Positions 7,604 to 14,527 of a stretch of 20,226 bases of DNA are shown here, in pieces (within the stretch, counting starts at the first letter, position 1; each line of letters opens with the position of its first letter). Under the pieces are notes generated by a model. That model was not told where the DNA came from and did no database searches. It worked only from the letters and a program-made list of their open reading frames with translations. The position numbers and the translations under genes are program-made. This stretch comes from Gallionella sp. (GTDB taxonomy: Bacteria; Pseudomonadota; Gammaproteobacteria; Burkholderiales; Gallionellaceae): positions 1 through 20,226 of the forward strand of contig JAUSMR010000127.1 in the NCBI GenBank assembly GCA_030645955.1. The letters run 5' to 3'.

Positions 7604-8539
7604 GTGAAGAATGCTGCGACATTCGCTGAAATCAATAGCCTGTTCGCCAACAGCGATCCGGATGAGGTATGGCTCAAAGTATCCGAAATTGTCAGGCGCA
7701 TTAATCCTGCATATGATTTTTCCGTTGTCCGAACTTCTTTCGATGACGTGGTGCGCTTGTTCCATGGCGAATATCCCGGCTATGCCCCAATCCAGACTCT
7801 GTACCATGACCTGCGCCACACCCTGGATGTATTCCTGTGCGCTGTAAGGTTGATGCATGGTTTGCATGTTTCAGGCACCCGGTTGTCGGATGAAGAAATG
7901 GCCATAATCATGATCGCCGCCCTGATGCATGATATCGGTTACGCACAACCACACGGCGAAGAAACAGGCACTGGTGCGCAGTACACAAAAAGCCATGTCC
8001 GCCGGGGCATTGAATTTGCGCGGCACTACATCGCTGCCCAGGGCTTTTCGTCCAGCTTGGCAGCACCTTTGGAATTCATCCTGCTTTGCACCGATCCGGC
8101 GGTTGCCATATCTGAAATAAAATTTCCCGATGAGCGCATTCGTCTGCTCGGTCAAATCGTCGGCACCGCTGATTTGACCGGGCAAATGGCCGACCGCACC
8201 TATCTTGAAAAACTGCTGTTTCTGTATTTGGAGTTTAAGGAAGCCCAGTTCGGAGGCTACCAGAACATACACGACCTGCTGTGGAAAACCCGGGACTTCT
8301 ATGAGCTCACCCGGAAAAAACTTGATACCGGCCTTGGTGGCATCTACAACAATTTGACGTTCCACTTCAACGATTGGTACGGCGTCGAGAACAATTACTA
8401 CCTGGAGTCGATCGAAAAAAATATCGCTTACTTGTCCACAGTAACAACGCTCAATAAAACCAGGCAGCTTTCCATGTTGAAGCGTGGTGGCATTGTGGAA
8501 AAATCAGAGACCCTGATTTCACCGGAAGATCTCGCTTAA
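7604..8539 (+). CDS. HD-domain phosphohydrolase, cyclic-nucleotide phosphodiesterase-like
   Basis: 311 residues from GTG 7604. An in-frame TAA lies 10 bases before this codon and no other start occurs for about 80 codons, so GTG is the only likely start despite a poor ribosome site. Metal ligands of an HD fold are visible: H68 and H72 in TLYHDLRHTLDV, H109-D110 in ALMHDIGY, and D190 in GTADLTGQMADR. The YHxxxHxxDV signature recalls class I (eukaryote-like) 3',5'-cyclic-nucleotide phosphodiesterases, not HD-GYP proteins, since no HD-GYP motif is present. The C-terminal third (250-311) has no recognised domain, and no sensor or membrane segment is seen. Substrate is unknown. It follows acs in the same direction, 315 bp downstream, so it is probably a separate transcript. 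Confidence 0.8.
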   Translation: MKNAATFAEINSLFANSDPDEVWLKVSEIVRRINPAYDFSVVRTSFDDVVRLFHGEYPGYAPIQTLYHDLRHTLDVFLCAVRLMHGLHVSGTRLSDEEMAIIMIAALMHDIGYAQPHGEETGTGAQYTKSHVRRGIEFARHYIAAQGFSSSLAAPLEFILLCTDPAVAISEIKFPDERIRLLGQIVGTADLTGQMADRTYLEKLLFLYLEFKEAQFGGYQNIHDLLWKTRDFYELTRKKLDTGLGGIYNNLTFHFNDWYGVENNYYLESIEKNIAYLSTVTTLNKTRQLSMLKRGGIVEKSETLISPEDLA

Positions 8540-8629
8540 AAATAGCCTGGCAGTCCCCGTATTTTATGTGGCCGGCGGTAGAAACTAAGCATTTAACCTA
8601 GAAAACTCAGCTCAAGTCACGGTTTGATT

Positions 8630-8675
8630 GGAACGCGGGCTTCCAGCCCGCAGGCGGACAGGATGTCCGCGCTCC
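8630..8675. repeat. REP-like twin hairpin
   Basis: Two adjacent perfect 6-bp stems with 5-nt loops: GCGGGC-TTCCA-GCCCGC (8635-8651) and GCGGAC-AGGAT-GTCCGC (8654-8670), separated by AG. GGAAC and GCTCC flank them as a further imperfect pair. The wording 'GCGGGC TTCCA GCCCGC' next to 'GCGGAC AGGAT GTCCGC' is a common dispersed intergenic palindrome in diverse bacteria. Copy number must be judged genome-wide. Confidence 0.65.
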
Positions 8676-8851
8676 CAGTATCCATTCTTGGACTCACCCA
8701 AAAGGTAAATCGCATCAATAGAGATAAAGTCAATCATCACGAGGGTTTCAACTGAAATAGGAGCGTTCAACTGAGGTTTTTAGGTTTAATCAATACTTCC
8801 TTAATTGTTTTTAAAATATTCCGGCGCAATTCAGATTGCCGGCAAAATCCA

Positions 8852-8882
8852 TAAACAAAAAGGCCAGCCTCGCGGTTGGCCT
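8852..8882 (-). terminator. Rho-independent terminator of the type I secretion operon
   Basis: Read on the minus strand, AGGCCAACC-GCGA-GGCTGGCCT folds into a strong stem (8861-8882, one mismatch) and is followed by TTTTGTTTA. It lies 34 bp after the stop of the HlyD-type gene, the last gene of the operon. Confidence 0.85.
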
Positions 8883-8916
8883 GTTACTAACCTTGTCATC
8901 GGCTTGCGCCGGATCA

Positions 8917-10116
8917 TCAACGCTCCCTGAGAGCTTTTTCTTTCGCTTTCAAAAAAGGTTTCAGCAAATAACTCAAGACCGATTTTTTCCCTGTCAGTAT
9001 CTCAACACTCGCTGTCATGCCCGGAATAATCGGCAACTGCTTGTCACCGCTCTGAATGAAATTGGAATCCGTTCTGACTCGAATCAGAAAGTAACTCTCA
9101 CCCTGCTTGTCATCGATGATAGTGTCCGCGCTGATATGTTCCAGCTTTCCCCTGATACCGCCATAGATTGAAAAATCGTAGGCGGTGATCTTTACCGTTG
9201 CATCCTGACCCGGCCTTAAAAAAGCGATGTCGGCAGGCCTGACCTTGGCTTCGATCAACAGATTTTCTTCAATAGGCACGATCTCCATGATGTCCATGCC
9301 TGGCTGGATTATGCCGCCTATAGTGACCACATGAATCTTCTTGATAACGCCGTGTACCGGTGATCGCACTATGGTCCGCGACACTCTATCCGCCGATGAA
9401 ATATTGGTTTGTTCCAGGCCTGCAATATCCAGCTGATTGTTATTGAGCTGTGATTGCGCATCCGCGCGGAACTTGTTGCGCTTGTCTTCAACCTGTCCGA
9501 GCAGGTCATTCACCTGCCGCTGCAGGCGCAAAATTTCCACTTCAGAAACCGCACCTTTTTTTACCAGTGGCTTTGTCCTGTCGAGTTCTTCCTTGGCTAA
9601 TTTGTAGCTGCGTCTCACCGAATCCATCGCAGCATCCAGCGATTTCATCTGTGAATCGAAAAGTGACGATTCGATCTTGACCGACTCTGCTGCCTCATCA
9701 TGCAACTCCTGCGAAAATACTGGCTGGCTTCCCGTCGTCTGAGCCTGCAAGCGGGCATTGGCTGCCAGCAGTGCCAGGTAACGCGCTCTCCCCTCCTTGT
9801 AACTCGAAGCAAACTTGGTATCGTCTATGCGCAGGAGCATCTGGTCTTTCTTGACCACATCACCCTCGTGGACGCTTAACTCCGAAAGAATGCCGCCTTC
9901 AAGATTTTGTATGGTTTGTACCTGGCTTGATGGAATGACCTTTCCCAAACCTGAGGTAATCTCGTCCAGCACGGCAAAGTGCGCCCAAATCGCCGCCAGC
10001 GCCAAAAATATTGTGACTACATAGAGGAGTATGCGGGATGTGCTTGTTTCCGCAAGGCTGCCGCGACGATCAAAAGCGGCATCTTTAACAGACCGTTGTA
10101 ATTTCCGGGTATTCAT
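8917..10116 (-). CDS. Type I secretion periplasmic adaptor, HlyD/LapC family
   Basis: 399 residues. It bridges the ABC exporter and the outer-membrane TolC-like channel. Short cytoplasmic N-terminus (1-27), one membrane helix (29-47, ending AIWAHFAVL), then the lipoyl/barrel part starting TSGLGKVIPSSQVQTIQNLE (54-73). A long helical coiled-coil hairpin (about 100-250) follows, then the return strand TIVRSPVHGVIKKIHV, and the C-terminal signature PGMTASVEILTGKKSVLSYLLKP of the family. Length is normal. Its ATG overlaps the exporter stop by one base (TAATG), so translation is coupled. The terminator follows it. Confidence 0.94.
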   Translation of the reverse strand: MNTRKLQRSVKDAAFDRRGSLAETSTSRILLYVVTIFLALAAIWAHFAVLDEITSGLGKVIPSSQVQTIQNLEGGILSELSVHEGDVVKKDQMLLRIDDTKFASSYKEGRARYLALLAANARLQAQTTGSQPVFSQELHDEAAESVKIESSLFDSQMKSLDAAMDSVRRSYKLAKEELDRTKPLVKKGAVSEVEILRLQRQVNDLLGQVEDKRNKFRADAQSQLNNNQLDIAGLEQTNISSADRVSRTIVRSPVHGVIKKIHVVTIGGIIQPGMDIMEIVPIEENLLIEAKVRPADIAFLRPGQDATVKITAYDFSIYGGIRGKLEHISADTIIDDKQGESYFLIRVRTDSNFIQSGDKQLPIIPGMTASVEILTGKKSVLSYLLKPFLKAKEKALRER

Positions 10117-12272
10117 TATTTGCGCTCGTTTTCGGCAAGCTTTTTCAGGATGTCGTCGCGAGGCCCCGCCGCCAGAACTCTACCTGAATCCATCAGCACA
10201 ATCTTGTCTACCAAAGCCATCATCGACGGTTTGTGGGTAACCAGAATGAGCGTACGTCCAGGCAGGAATTCGGACATGTTTTTGATGAAGTTTGTTTCAG
10301 AAAGCTGGTCCATTCCCGACGTCGGCTCATCCATCACCATCAAATTCGGGCGCATCAGCACGGCCCTTGCTGTGGCGACACATTGCCGCTGCCCGCCGGA
10401 CAATCCTGTGCCGCCTTCACCAATTCGCATCTCATAACCCTGAGGATGACGCCGGGCAAATTCTTCTACGCCTGCAATGCGTGCAGCCTCAAGGATTTCA
10501 GCATCGCCGGCCTCTGCCCGGACAATGGCGATATTTTCCCGCAGCGTCCCGAAGAACAGCCGGGAGTCTTGTTCGACGTAACCGATGTTGGCCCTTAAAT
10601 CAACAGGATCTATTTGGCTCTGATCGATGCCATCAAATCGAATCGATCCGGAATTGGGACGGTACAATCCCAGAACAAGCTTGAGTAAAGTGGTCTTGCC
10701 AGATCCGACCCGGCCTAAAACCGCCACACGCTCGCCCGGTTTAATTTCGAATGAAGCATCTGTCAGGGCCGGCATGTTTTGTCCCGGATAAGAAAAGCTG
10801 ACGTTGTCAAAAACAATTCCGCCAGCCAGCTCGGGGCGATGCAGGTAGCGGATATTTTCCGGGCGCTCCTGTTCCGTTGCCACCAAATTATTAAGTCCTC
10901 GCAAGGCATGTCTTGCGGACTGATAACGCACCAGCAGCGCAGAAATTTGCGCCAATGGCGCCATGGCCCGCCCGCCCAGAATCGTGCAGGCGACCAGGCC
11001 ACCTGTCGTGAGCAGGTTTTCTTCGATCAGATACACGCCCATGACGATAATAAGAACATAGACGATCTGCTGAAATAAATTGGTCAGATTGATTACGATA
11101 GACGCGAGAATCTTGGAGCGGAATCCACTTGCCGAAGCTGCCTCTACAAGCGCTTCCCACTTGCCCTGCATATATCCTTCCGCAGACAGGCTTTTCACGG
11201 TTTCCAGTCCGGCGATACTTTCCACAAGGTGCCCGTGCTTTTGAGTTGCCTCGGCGAGATTGAGATTCATCGCCTTATTCAAAGCTGGCTGAAAGGCCAT
11301 ACCGATACCCGCAACAATCGGTATGGCCAGCAGCGGAATCCAGAGCAACGGCCCGCCTATCAAACCGATAACAATTATGAAGACGAACACAAATGGCAGG
11401 TCAACGAGGGATGCCATCGTTGCCGACGTAAAAAAATCACGCAATGCCTCGAATTCCTTCAGCGTGCTGGCCATAGCTCCCGCTGACACCGGCCGATGCT
11501 CGAGCCTGAGGCCCATCACCCTCTCGTAAAGAATCGAGGACATAACGATATCCGCCCGTTTACCTGCCTGATCCACGAAGTAGCCACGCAAAATCCGCAG
11601 CAGAAATTCAAAAACATAAGCGATACACACTCCCACCGCCAGCACCCAGAGTGTTTCGTATGCACGGTTCGGCACCACCCGATCGTAGACATTCATCGCG
11701 AACAGGGAACCGGCGATTGCCAGCATATTAATCACCAGCGACGCGAGTGTGGCATCAAAGTAAATTTTGCGGTAGCGCAGCAGTGTGTCCCAGAACCAGG
11801 AGCTTGGCTTGAAGATACGTTCATAAAATGAAGCTCTCTCGTCAAGCTCAAGTATCGGCTTGACGAGTATCGCCTGCCCGCCATATTCGGCTGCCAGCTC
11901 TGCAATCGATTGCTCTGTCGTAGAAGCGGTAACAGGATTCCAAACCTTGCAACCACCCTCTTTTTCGGACAGCAATAGAATTGCGTCACCACGGATGTCC
12001 AGCAAAACCAGAGGAAGCACTTCGAACACCAGATCGCCCAATGGCCGCGATGTCACCGTAGATTCAAGATTTCCGCGCTGAGCGGCACGAATGAATGTAT
12101 CAACAGTGAGGCGCCCGTTTACCAACGGCAGCACAGCCTTGAGTGCACTGGCTGAGCGCGGGCGCTTGTGAATACGGCACAACTCCTCCAGACATCCAAG
12201 GAGTGTATCGATCTGCTGCGGTGCAGAGCTTTGTTGCGGAATGTTAATGGTGTTAATGGTGGAGGATGTCAA
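10116..12272 (-). CDS. Type I secretion ABC exporter with C39-like domain (LapB type)
   Basis: 718 residues. Residues 20-145 resemble the C39-peptidase fold (DTLLGCLEELCRIHKRPRSA...), but the catalytic Cys motif (DCGxxCL) is missing, so it is a non-cleaving C39-like domain that binds the substrate, as in RTX exporters. Membrane helices span about 170-450. The nucleotide-binding domain has Walker A GRVGSGKTT (520-528), signature LSGGQ (624-628), Walker B LMVMDEP (644-650) and switch H680. The start is a TTG at 12272; an in-frame TGA lies 9 bp upstream and no ATG/GTG follows before the domain, so TTG is the best choice, with no strong ribosome site. Such dimeric exporters drive unfolded substrates straight out of the cell. 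The likely substrate is the giant repeat protein upstream. Confidence 0.93.
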   Translation of the reverse strand: MTSSTINTINIPQQSSAPQQIDTLLGCLEELCRIHKRPRSASALKAVLPLVNGRLTVDTFIRAAQRGNLESTVTSRPLGDLVFEVLPLVLLDIRGDAILLLSEKEGGCKVWNPVTASTTEQSIAELAAEYGGQAILVKPILELDERASFYERIFKPSSWFWDTLLRYRKIYFDATLASLVINMLAIAGSLFAMNVYDRVVPNRAYETLWVLAVGVCIAYVFEFLLRILRGYFVDQAGKRADIVMSSILYERVMGLRLEHRPVSAGAMASTLKEFEALRDFFTSATMASLVDLPFVFVFIIVIGLIGGPLLWIPLLAIPIVAGIGMAFQPALNKAMNLNLAEATQKHGHLVESIAGLETVKSLSAEGYMQGKWEALVEAASASGFRSKILASIVINLTNLFQQIVYVLIIVMGVYLIEENLLTTGGLVACTILGGRAMAPLAQISALLVRYQSARHALRGLNNLVATEQERPENIRYLHRPELAGGIVFDNVSFSYPGQNMPALTDASFEIKPGERVAVLGRVGSGKTTLLKLVLGLYRPNSGSIRFDGIDQSQIDPVDLRANIGYVEQDSRLFFGTLRENIAIVRAEAGDAEILEAARIAGVEEFARRHPQGYEMRIGEGGTGLSGGQRQCVATARAVLMRPNLMVMDEPTSGMDQLSETNFIKNMSEFLPGRTLILVTHKPSMMALVDKIVLMDSGRVLAAGPRDDILKKLAENERK

Positions 12273-12320
12273 GAATTTTAATCAACCTGAACTGGGAAAG
12301 CCGAAACCAAAGCGGGCGGG

Positions 12321-12351
12321 CATCGTTCCCACACAGTGAACGGGAACGATG
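12321..12351 (-). promoter_or_regulatory. Perfect 10-bp hairpin between tolC-like and ABC genes
   Basis: CATCGTTCCC and GGGAACGATG pair perfectly around an 11-nt loop in the 89-bp gap. No T-run follows in the direction of transcription, so it is not a normal terminator. It may stabilise or process the operon mRNA, lowering expression of the exporter relative to the outer-membrane gene. The sequence recalls the dispersed CATCGTTCCCA...palindromes of other proteobacteria, so it may be an inserted repeat. Confidence 0.5.
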
Positions 12352-12361
12352 GAATATGAAA

Positions 12362-13936
12362 TCAATTGGCATTCGACTCTGTATTTTGGCGTGCAGATGC
12401 TTCTTGCTTGGCTTTCTGCCTGGCTTTCATTTTGGATTCTAACTTCGCTACTTTGGCGTCCGCCTCCAACCTTGCAATTTCCTCTGCTGCTACTTGCGCT
12501 TCCTTTTCGGTCGCATATCTTGGTGCTTTAGTTGCTTGTTTGGTTTCTACCGGCTGTTTGGTTTCCACTGCCTGCCTGGTTTCCACTGCTTGTTTAATTT
12601 CTGTCCCTGATTGTTTTTCTGCTTGCCCTTTGGCTGAATCAAAAGTTGGCTGGGCGCCAATGACCTTAAGAATGCCGCCCATCACCGCGATCACACGATA
12701 CTCGCTCTGCGCCACGGAATACCGGCCACCAACCAAAGATGACTTGGCCAGGAACGTCTCATTTTCAGCATTCATAAGATCCAGCATCGTACGCTTGCCG
12801 ACATCAAATTGGGATTGATAGGAATCTTTCACTTCGGCAGTACGAGAGGCATGCTCTTTCAAGTATTCCAGGGAAGCTTTGGCGGCATTCAAGGCTACCC
12901 AGGCCCGTCCGACTTCTTCCTCGATGGAGCGGCGCACGTTGTTCTCGGATTCCATCGCCGAAGTCAAACGCGCTCCAAGCTCTGCCGTCCTTGCACTATC
13001 GTATCCACCCTTGAACAGGTTGTAATTCATTACCAGCATCACCGTCTTGTCATAATTTTGACCCTCAATACCGTCAATATTCCTGTTACGGGTCATCCCG
13101 GCATCAAGGGAAAAAACAGGCCCAAAACGGGCACGTGATGCTGACTCCGCCTCTTTTGCTGCATTCACTTCAGCCTTCGCTGCTTTAAGCGATGCATTAT
13201 TTGCATAGGCAATCTCGTTCGCTAATTCAACCAGCGCTGGCACTGCTTTGGAAACAGAGTCTGGTTGCACCAGGTCACTTGGCATTTCGCCAGCCAGACG
13301 GCGAAAACGAATTTTGGCATCGGCAAGCCCGGCTTCACGGCTTGTCAGTGTTGAATATGCAAGCGCCTCGCGGCCTTCTGCAAGATTGAGGTCGGCACGC
13401 GCCCCGACACCGGCCTTCACCCGGTCGCGCATTTTTTCGAGGTATTTCCGATGGGTTTCGACGTTGGCCAACGCCAGATTGTATAACTCTGTTGCCTTCA
13501 AAACCTCGAGATAAACATCTGCAATCCGCTGTGCCACAGAGTCGGAAACGTCAAATACGCGGCTATCGAGGGCCTCCAAACGTGCGGCTTGGCGAGAAAT
13601 GTCTCCGCTTGTTGCGCCACCATCGTAAATAATCTGGCGCAACGTCACACCCACTTCACGCCGGGCGAGCATCGTATAACTATCCGCCGGTATCGACGAA
13701 GGAAGGTTGCTCCATTCCCTGCCACTACCCAGATGCAAATCGAGTGTGGGGTATCGCGGCCCCTTCGCCGCATCAAGCTCTTTCTCGGTTACCTGGCGAT
13801 TGGCCACGGCACCCAATACTTCAGGATTCGTAGTCAGAGCCTTTTCTATCGTTGCCTTCAGTGTAGCCGCCTGCACCGCCCCCGAGGCAAAACCAAATAA
13901 AACCGCCGAGACCAGAACTCTATACCCAAGCTTCAT
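12362..13936 (-). CDS. TolC-family outer-membrane channel of type I secretion (LapE/AggA type)
   Basis: 524 residues from ATG 13936, chosen for the GGGGAG ribosome site and the signal peptide that follows (residues 1-23, ending GAVQA, cut before ATL). The extra 24 upstream codons overlap the promoter and are rejected. Two repeated TolC halves are visible: LKATIEKALTTNPEVLGAVANR near the start and the second-half signature starting NASLKAAKAEVNAAKEAESA. The usual motif YNLFKGGYDSARTAELGARL lies near 300. The barrel part ends about residue 430. Unusually, a charged tail of about 79 residues (446-524) follows with six-residue repeats (QAVETR, QAVETK, QPVETK) and then a Lys/Glu/Ala-rich helix-like part. 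It forms the exit duct of the secretion system encoded downstream. Confidence 0.92.
   Translation of the reverse strand: MKLGYRVLVSAVLFGFASGAVQAATLKATIEKALTTNPEVLGAVANRQVTEKELDAAKGPRYPTLDLHLGSGREWSNLPSSIPADSYTMLARREVGVTLRQIIYDGGATSGDISRQAARLEALDSRVFDVSDSVAQRIADVYLEVLKATELYNLALANVETHRKYLEKMRDRVKAGVGARADLNLAEGREALAYSTLTSREAGLADAKIRFRRLAGEMPSDLVQPDSVSKAVPALVELANEIAYANNASLKAAKAEVNAAKEAESASRARFGPVFSLDAGMTRNRNIDGIEGQNYDKTVMLVMNYNLFKGGYDSARTAELGARLTSAMESENNVRRSIEEEVGRAWVALNAAKASLEYLKEHASRTAEVKDSYQSQFDVGKRTMLDLMNAENETFLAKSSLVGGRYSVAQSEYRVIAVMGGILKVIGAQPTFDSAKGQAEKQSGTEIKQAVETRQAVETKQPVETKQATKAPRYATEKEAQVAAEEIARLEADAKVAKLESKMKARQKAKQEASARQNTESNAN
12534..12605 (-). repeat. 18-bp tandem repeat, four units, in the tolC-like gene
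   Basis: Units at 12534, 12552, 12570 and 12588 share the pattern G-C-TG--TGGTTTC-A-- (for example GGCTGTTTGGTTTCCACT). The last unit is diverged. They encode the six-residue QAVETK-like repeats of the protein's C-terminal tail. The period keeps the frame, so unit number can change without breaking the gene. Confidence 0.75.
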
Positions 13937-13979
13937 AATATACTCCCCGATTGAAAAACACTTCCAAAAAACGCTGCGG

Positions 13980-14008
13980 ACTATCTTGAACAACTTCAAT
14001 ACCGTCAA
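13980..14008 (-). promoter_or_regulatory. Sigma-70 promoter of the tolC-ABC-hlyD operon
   Basis: On the minus strand TTGACG (14003-14008, 5 of 6) is followed after exactly 17 bp by GATAGT (13980-13985, 4 of 6). The expected start near 13973 gives a 36-nt leader before ATG 13936. This suggests the exporter genes are transcribed apart from the giant protein gene, with the opposite-strand gene between them. Confidence 0.5.
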
Positions 14009-14078
14009 CAGAAAACTTGCGGCATTCTTATTTTTTGAGGTTGCTGTATCCAGCTTTTAACTTTACGGATAATTCATA

Positions 14079-14507
14079 ATGCAAATCAGACCGCATATTA
14101 TTTCAGTCATAATCACAATGTGCCTGTTCATGCAGTCCCCTGCTGACGCTGCACCGATTACCGGGCGAACCATCAAAACGTGGATCGACGAAAGCAAGTC
14201 ACTTGATCAAAACGACAACTCAAAACAGCCCTGTCTCACAGGCAAATTACAAGGCTACCTCACCGGGCTATCTGAAGCGATGGTACTGACCAAATCATAT
14301 TGCCCCCCAGACGGGATCCTCCTGAAGGACCTGTTATTTCTGGTGGATAAACATCTGGAATACGACTACGCCAACCGCGATGCCCCTGCCACCCCGCGCC
14401 TCATGCAACTCTTCCGCCAGACCTATCCCTGTTCACCCGGCATCAAGAAAACGCCTCGCCCAAACCCCCATACAATTCCTCGTCCAAACAAAGAACAGTC
14501 AGCCTGA
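14079..14507 (+). CDS. Exported Rap1a/Tai-like protein
   Basis: 142 residues with a signal peptide (hydrophobic 7-20, cut near SPADA at 20-25), so a small periplasmic protein. The core GYLTGLSEAMVLTKSYCPPDG (its GYLTGL at 59-64), the helix KDLLFLVDKHLEYD and the closing QLFRQTYPC match the layout of the Rap1a/Tai immunity-protein family. Cys 52, 75 and 118 could form disulphides. Members are known as T6SS immunity proteins in Serratia, but many of this family are of unknown use, and no T6SS gene is present here. The last 24 residues are Pro-rich and not part of the family core. It diverges from the tolC-like gene and converges on the giant protein gene with only 20 bp between stops. No terminator was found in that 20 bp. 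Confidence 0.75.
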   Translation: MQIRPHIISVIITMCLFMQSPADAAPITGRTIKTWIDESKSLDQNDNSKQPCLTGKLQGYLTGLSEAMVLTKSYCPPDGILLKDLLFLVDKHLEYDYANRDAPATPRLMQLFRQTYPCSPGIKKTPRPNPHTIPRPNKEQSA

Positions 14508-14527
14508 CAAGTGCGCAACAGTCACAC

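Larger units (their letters stand above)
8540..8916. other. 377-bp gap between converging genes
   Basis: No coding frame supported. It holds the twin-hairpin REP-like element (8630-8675), a direct repeat TTCAACTGA (8747-8755 and 8766-8774), a bulged hairpin at 8821-8842, and the terminator of the minus-strand secretion operon at 8852-8882. The hairpin at 8821-8842 is followed on the minus strand by AATATTTT and could be a back-up terminator. The part from 8680 to 8820 is AT-rich with nothing recognisable. Confidence 0.6.

Noticed and set aside
8635..8670. Twin hairpins considered as a CRISPR-like or terminator structure
   Set aside because: Only two hairpins with different stems, no regular spacers and no T-run; a REP-like repeat fits better.
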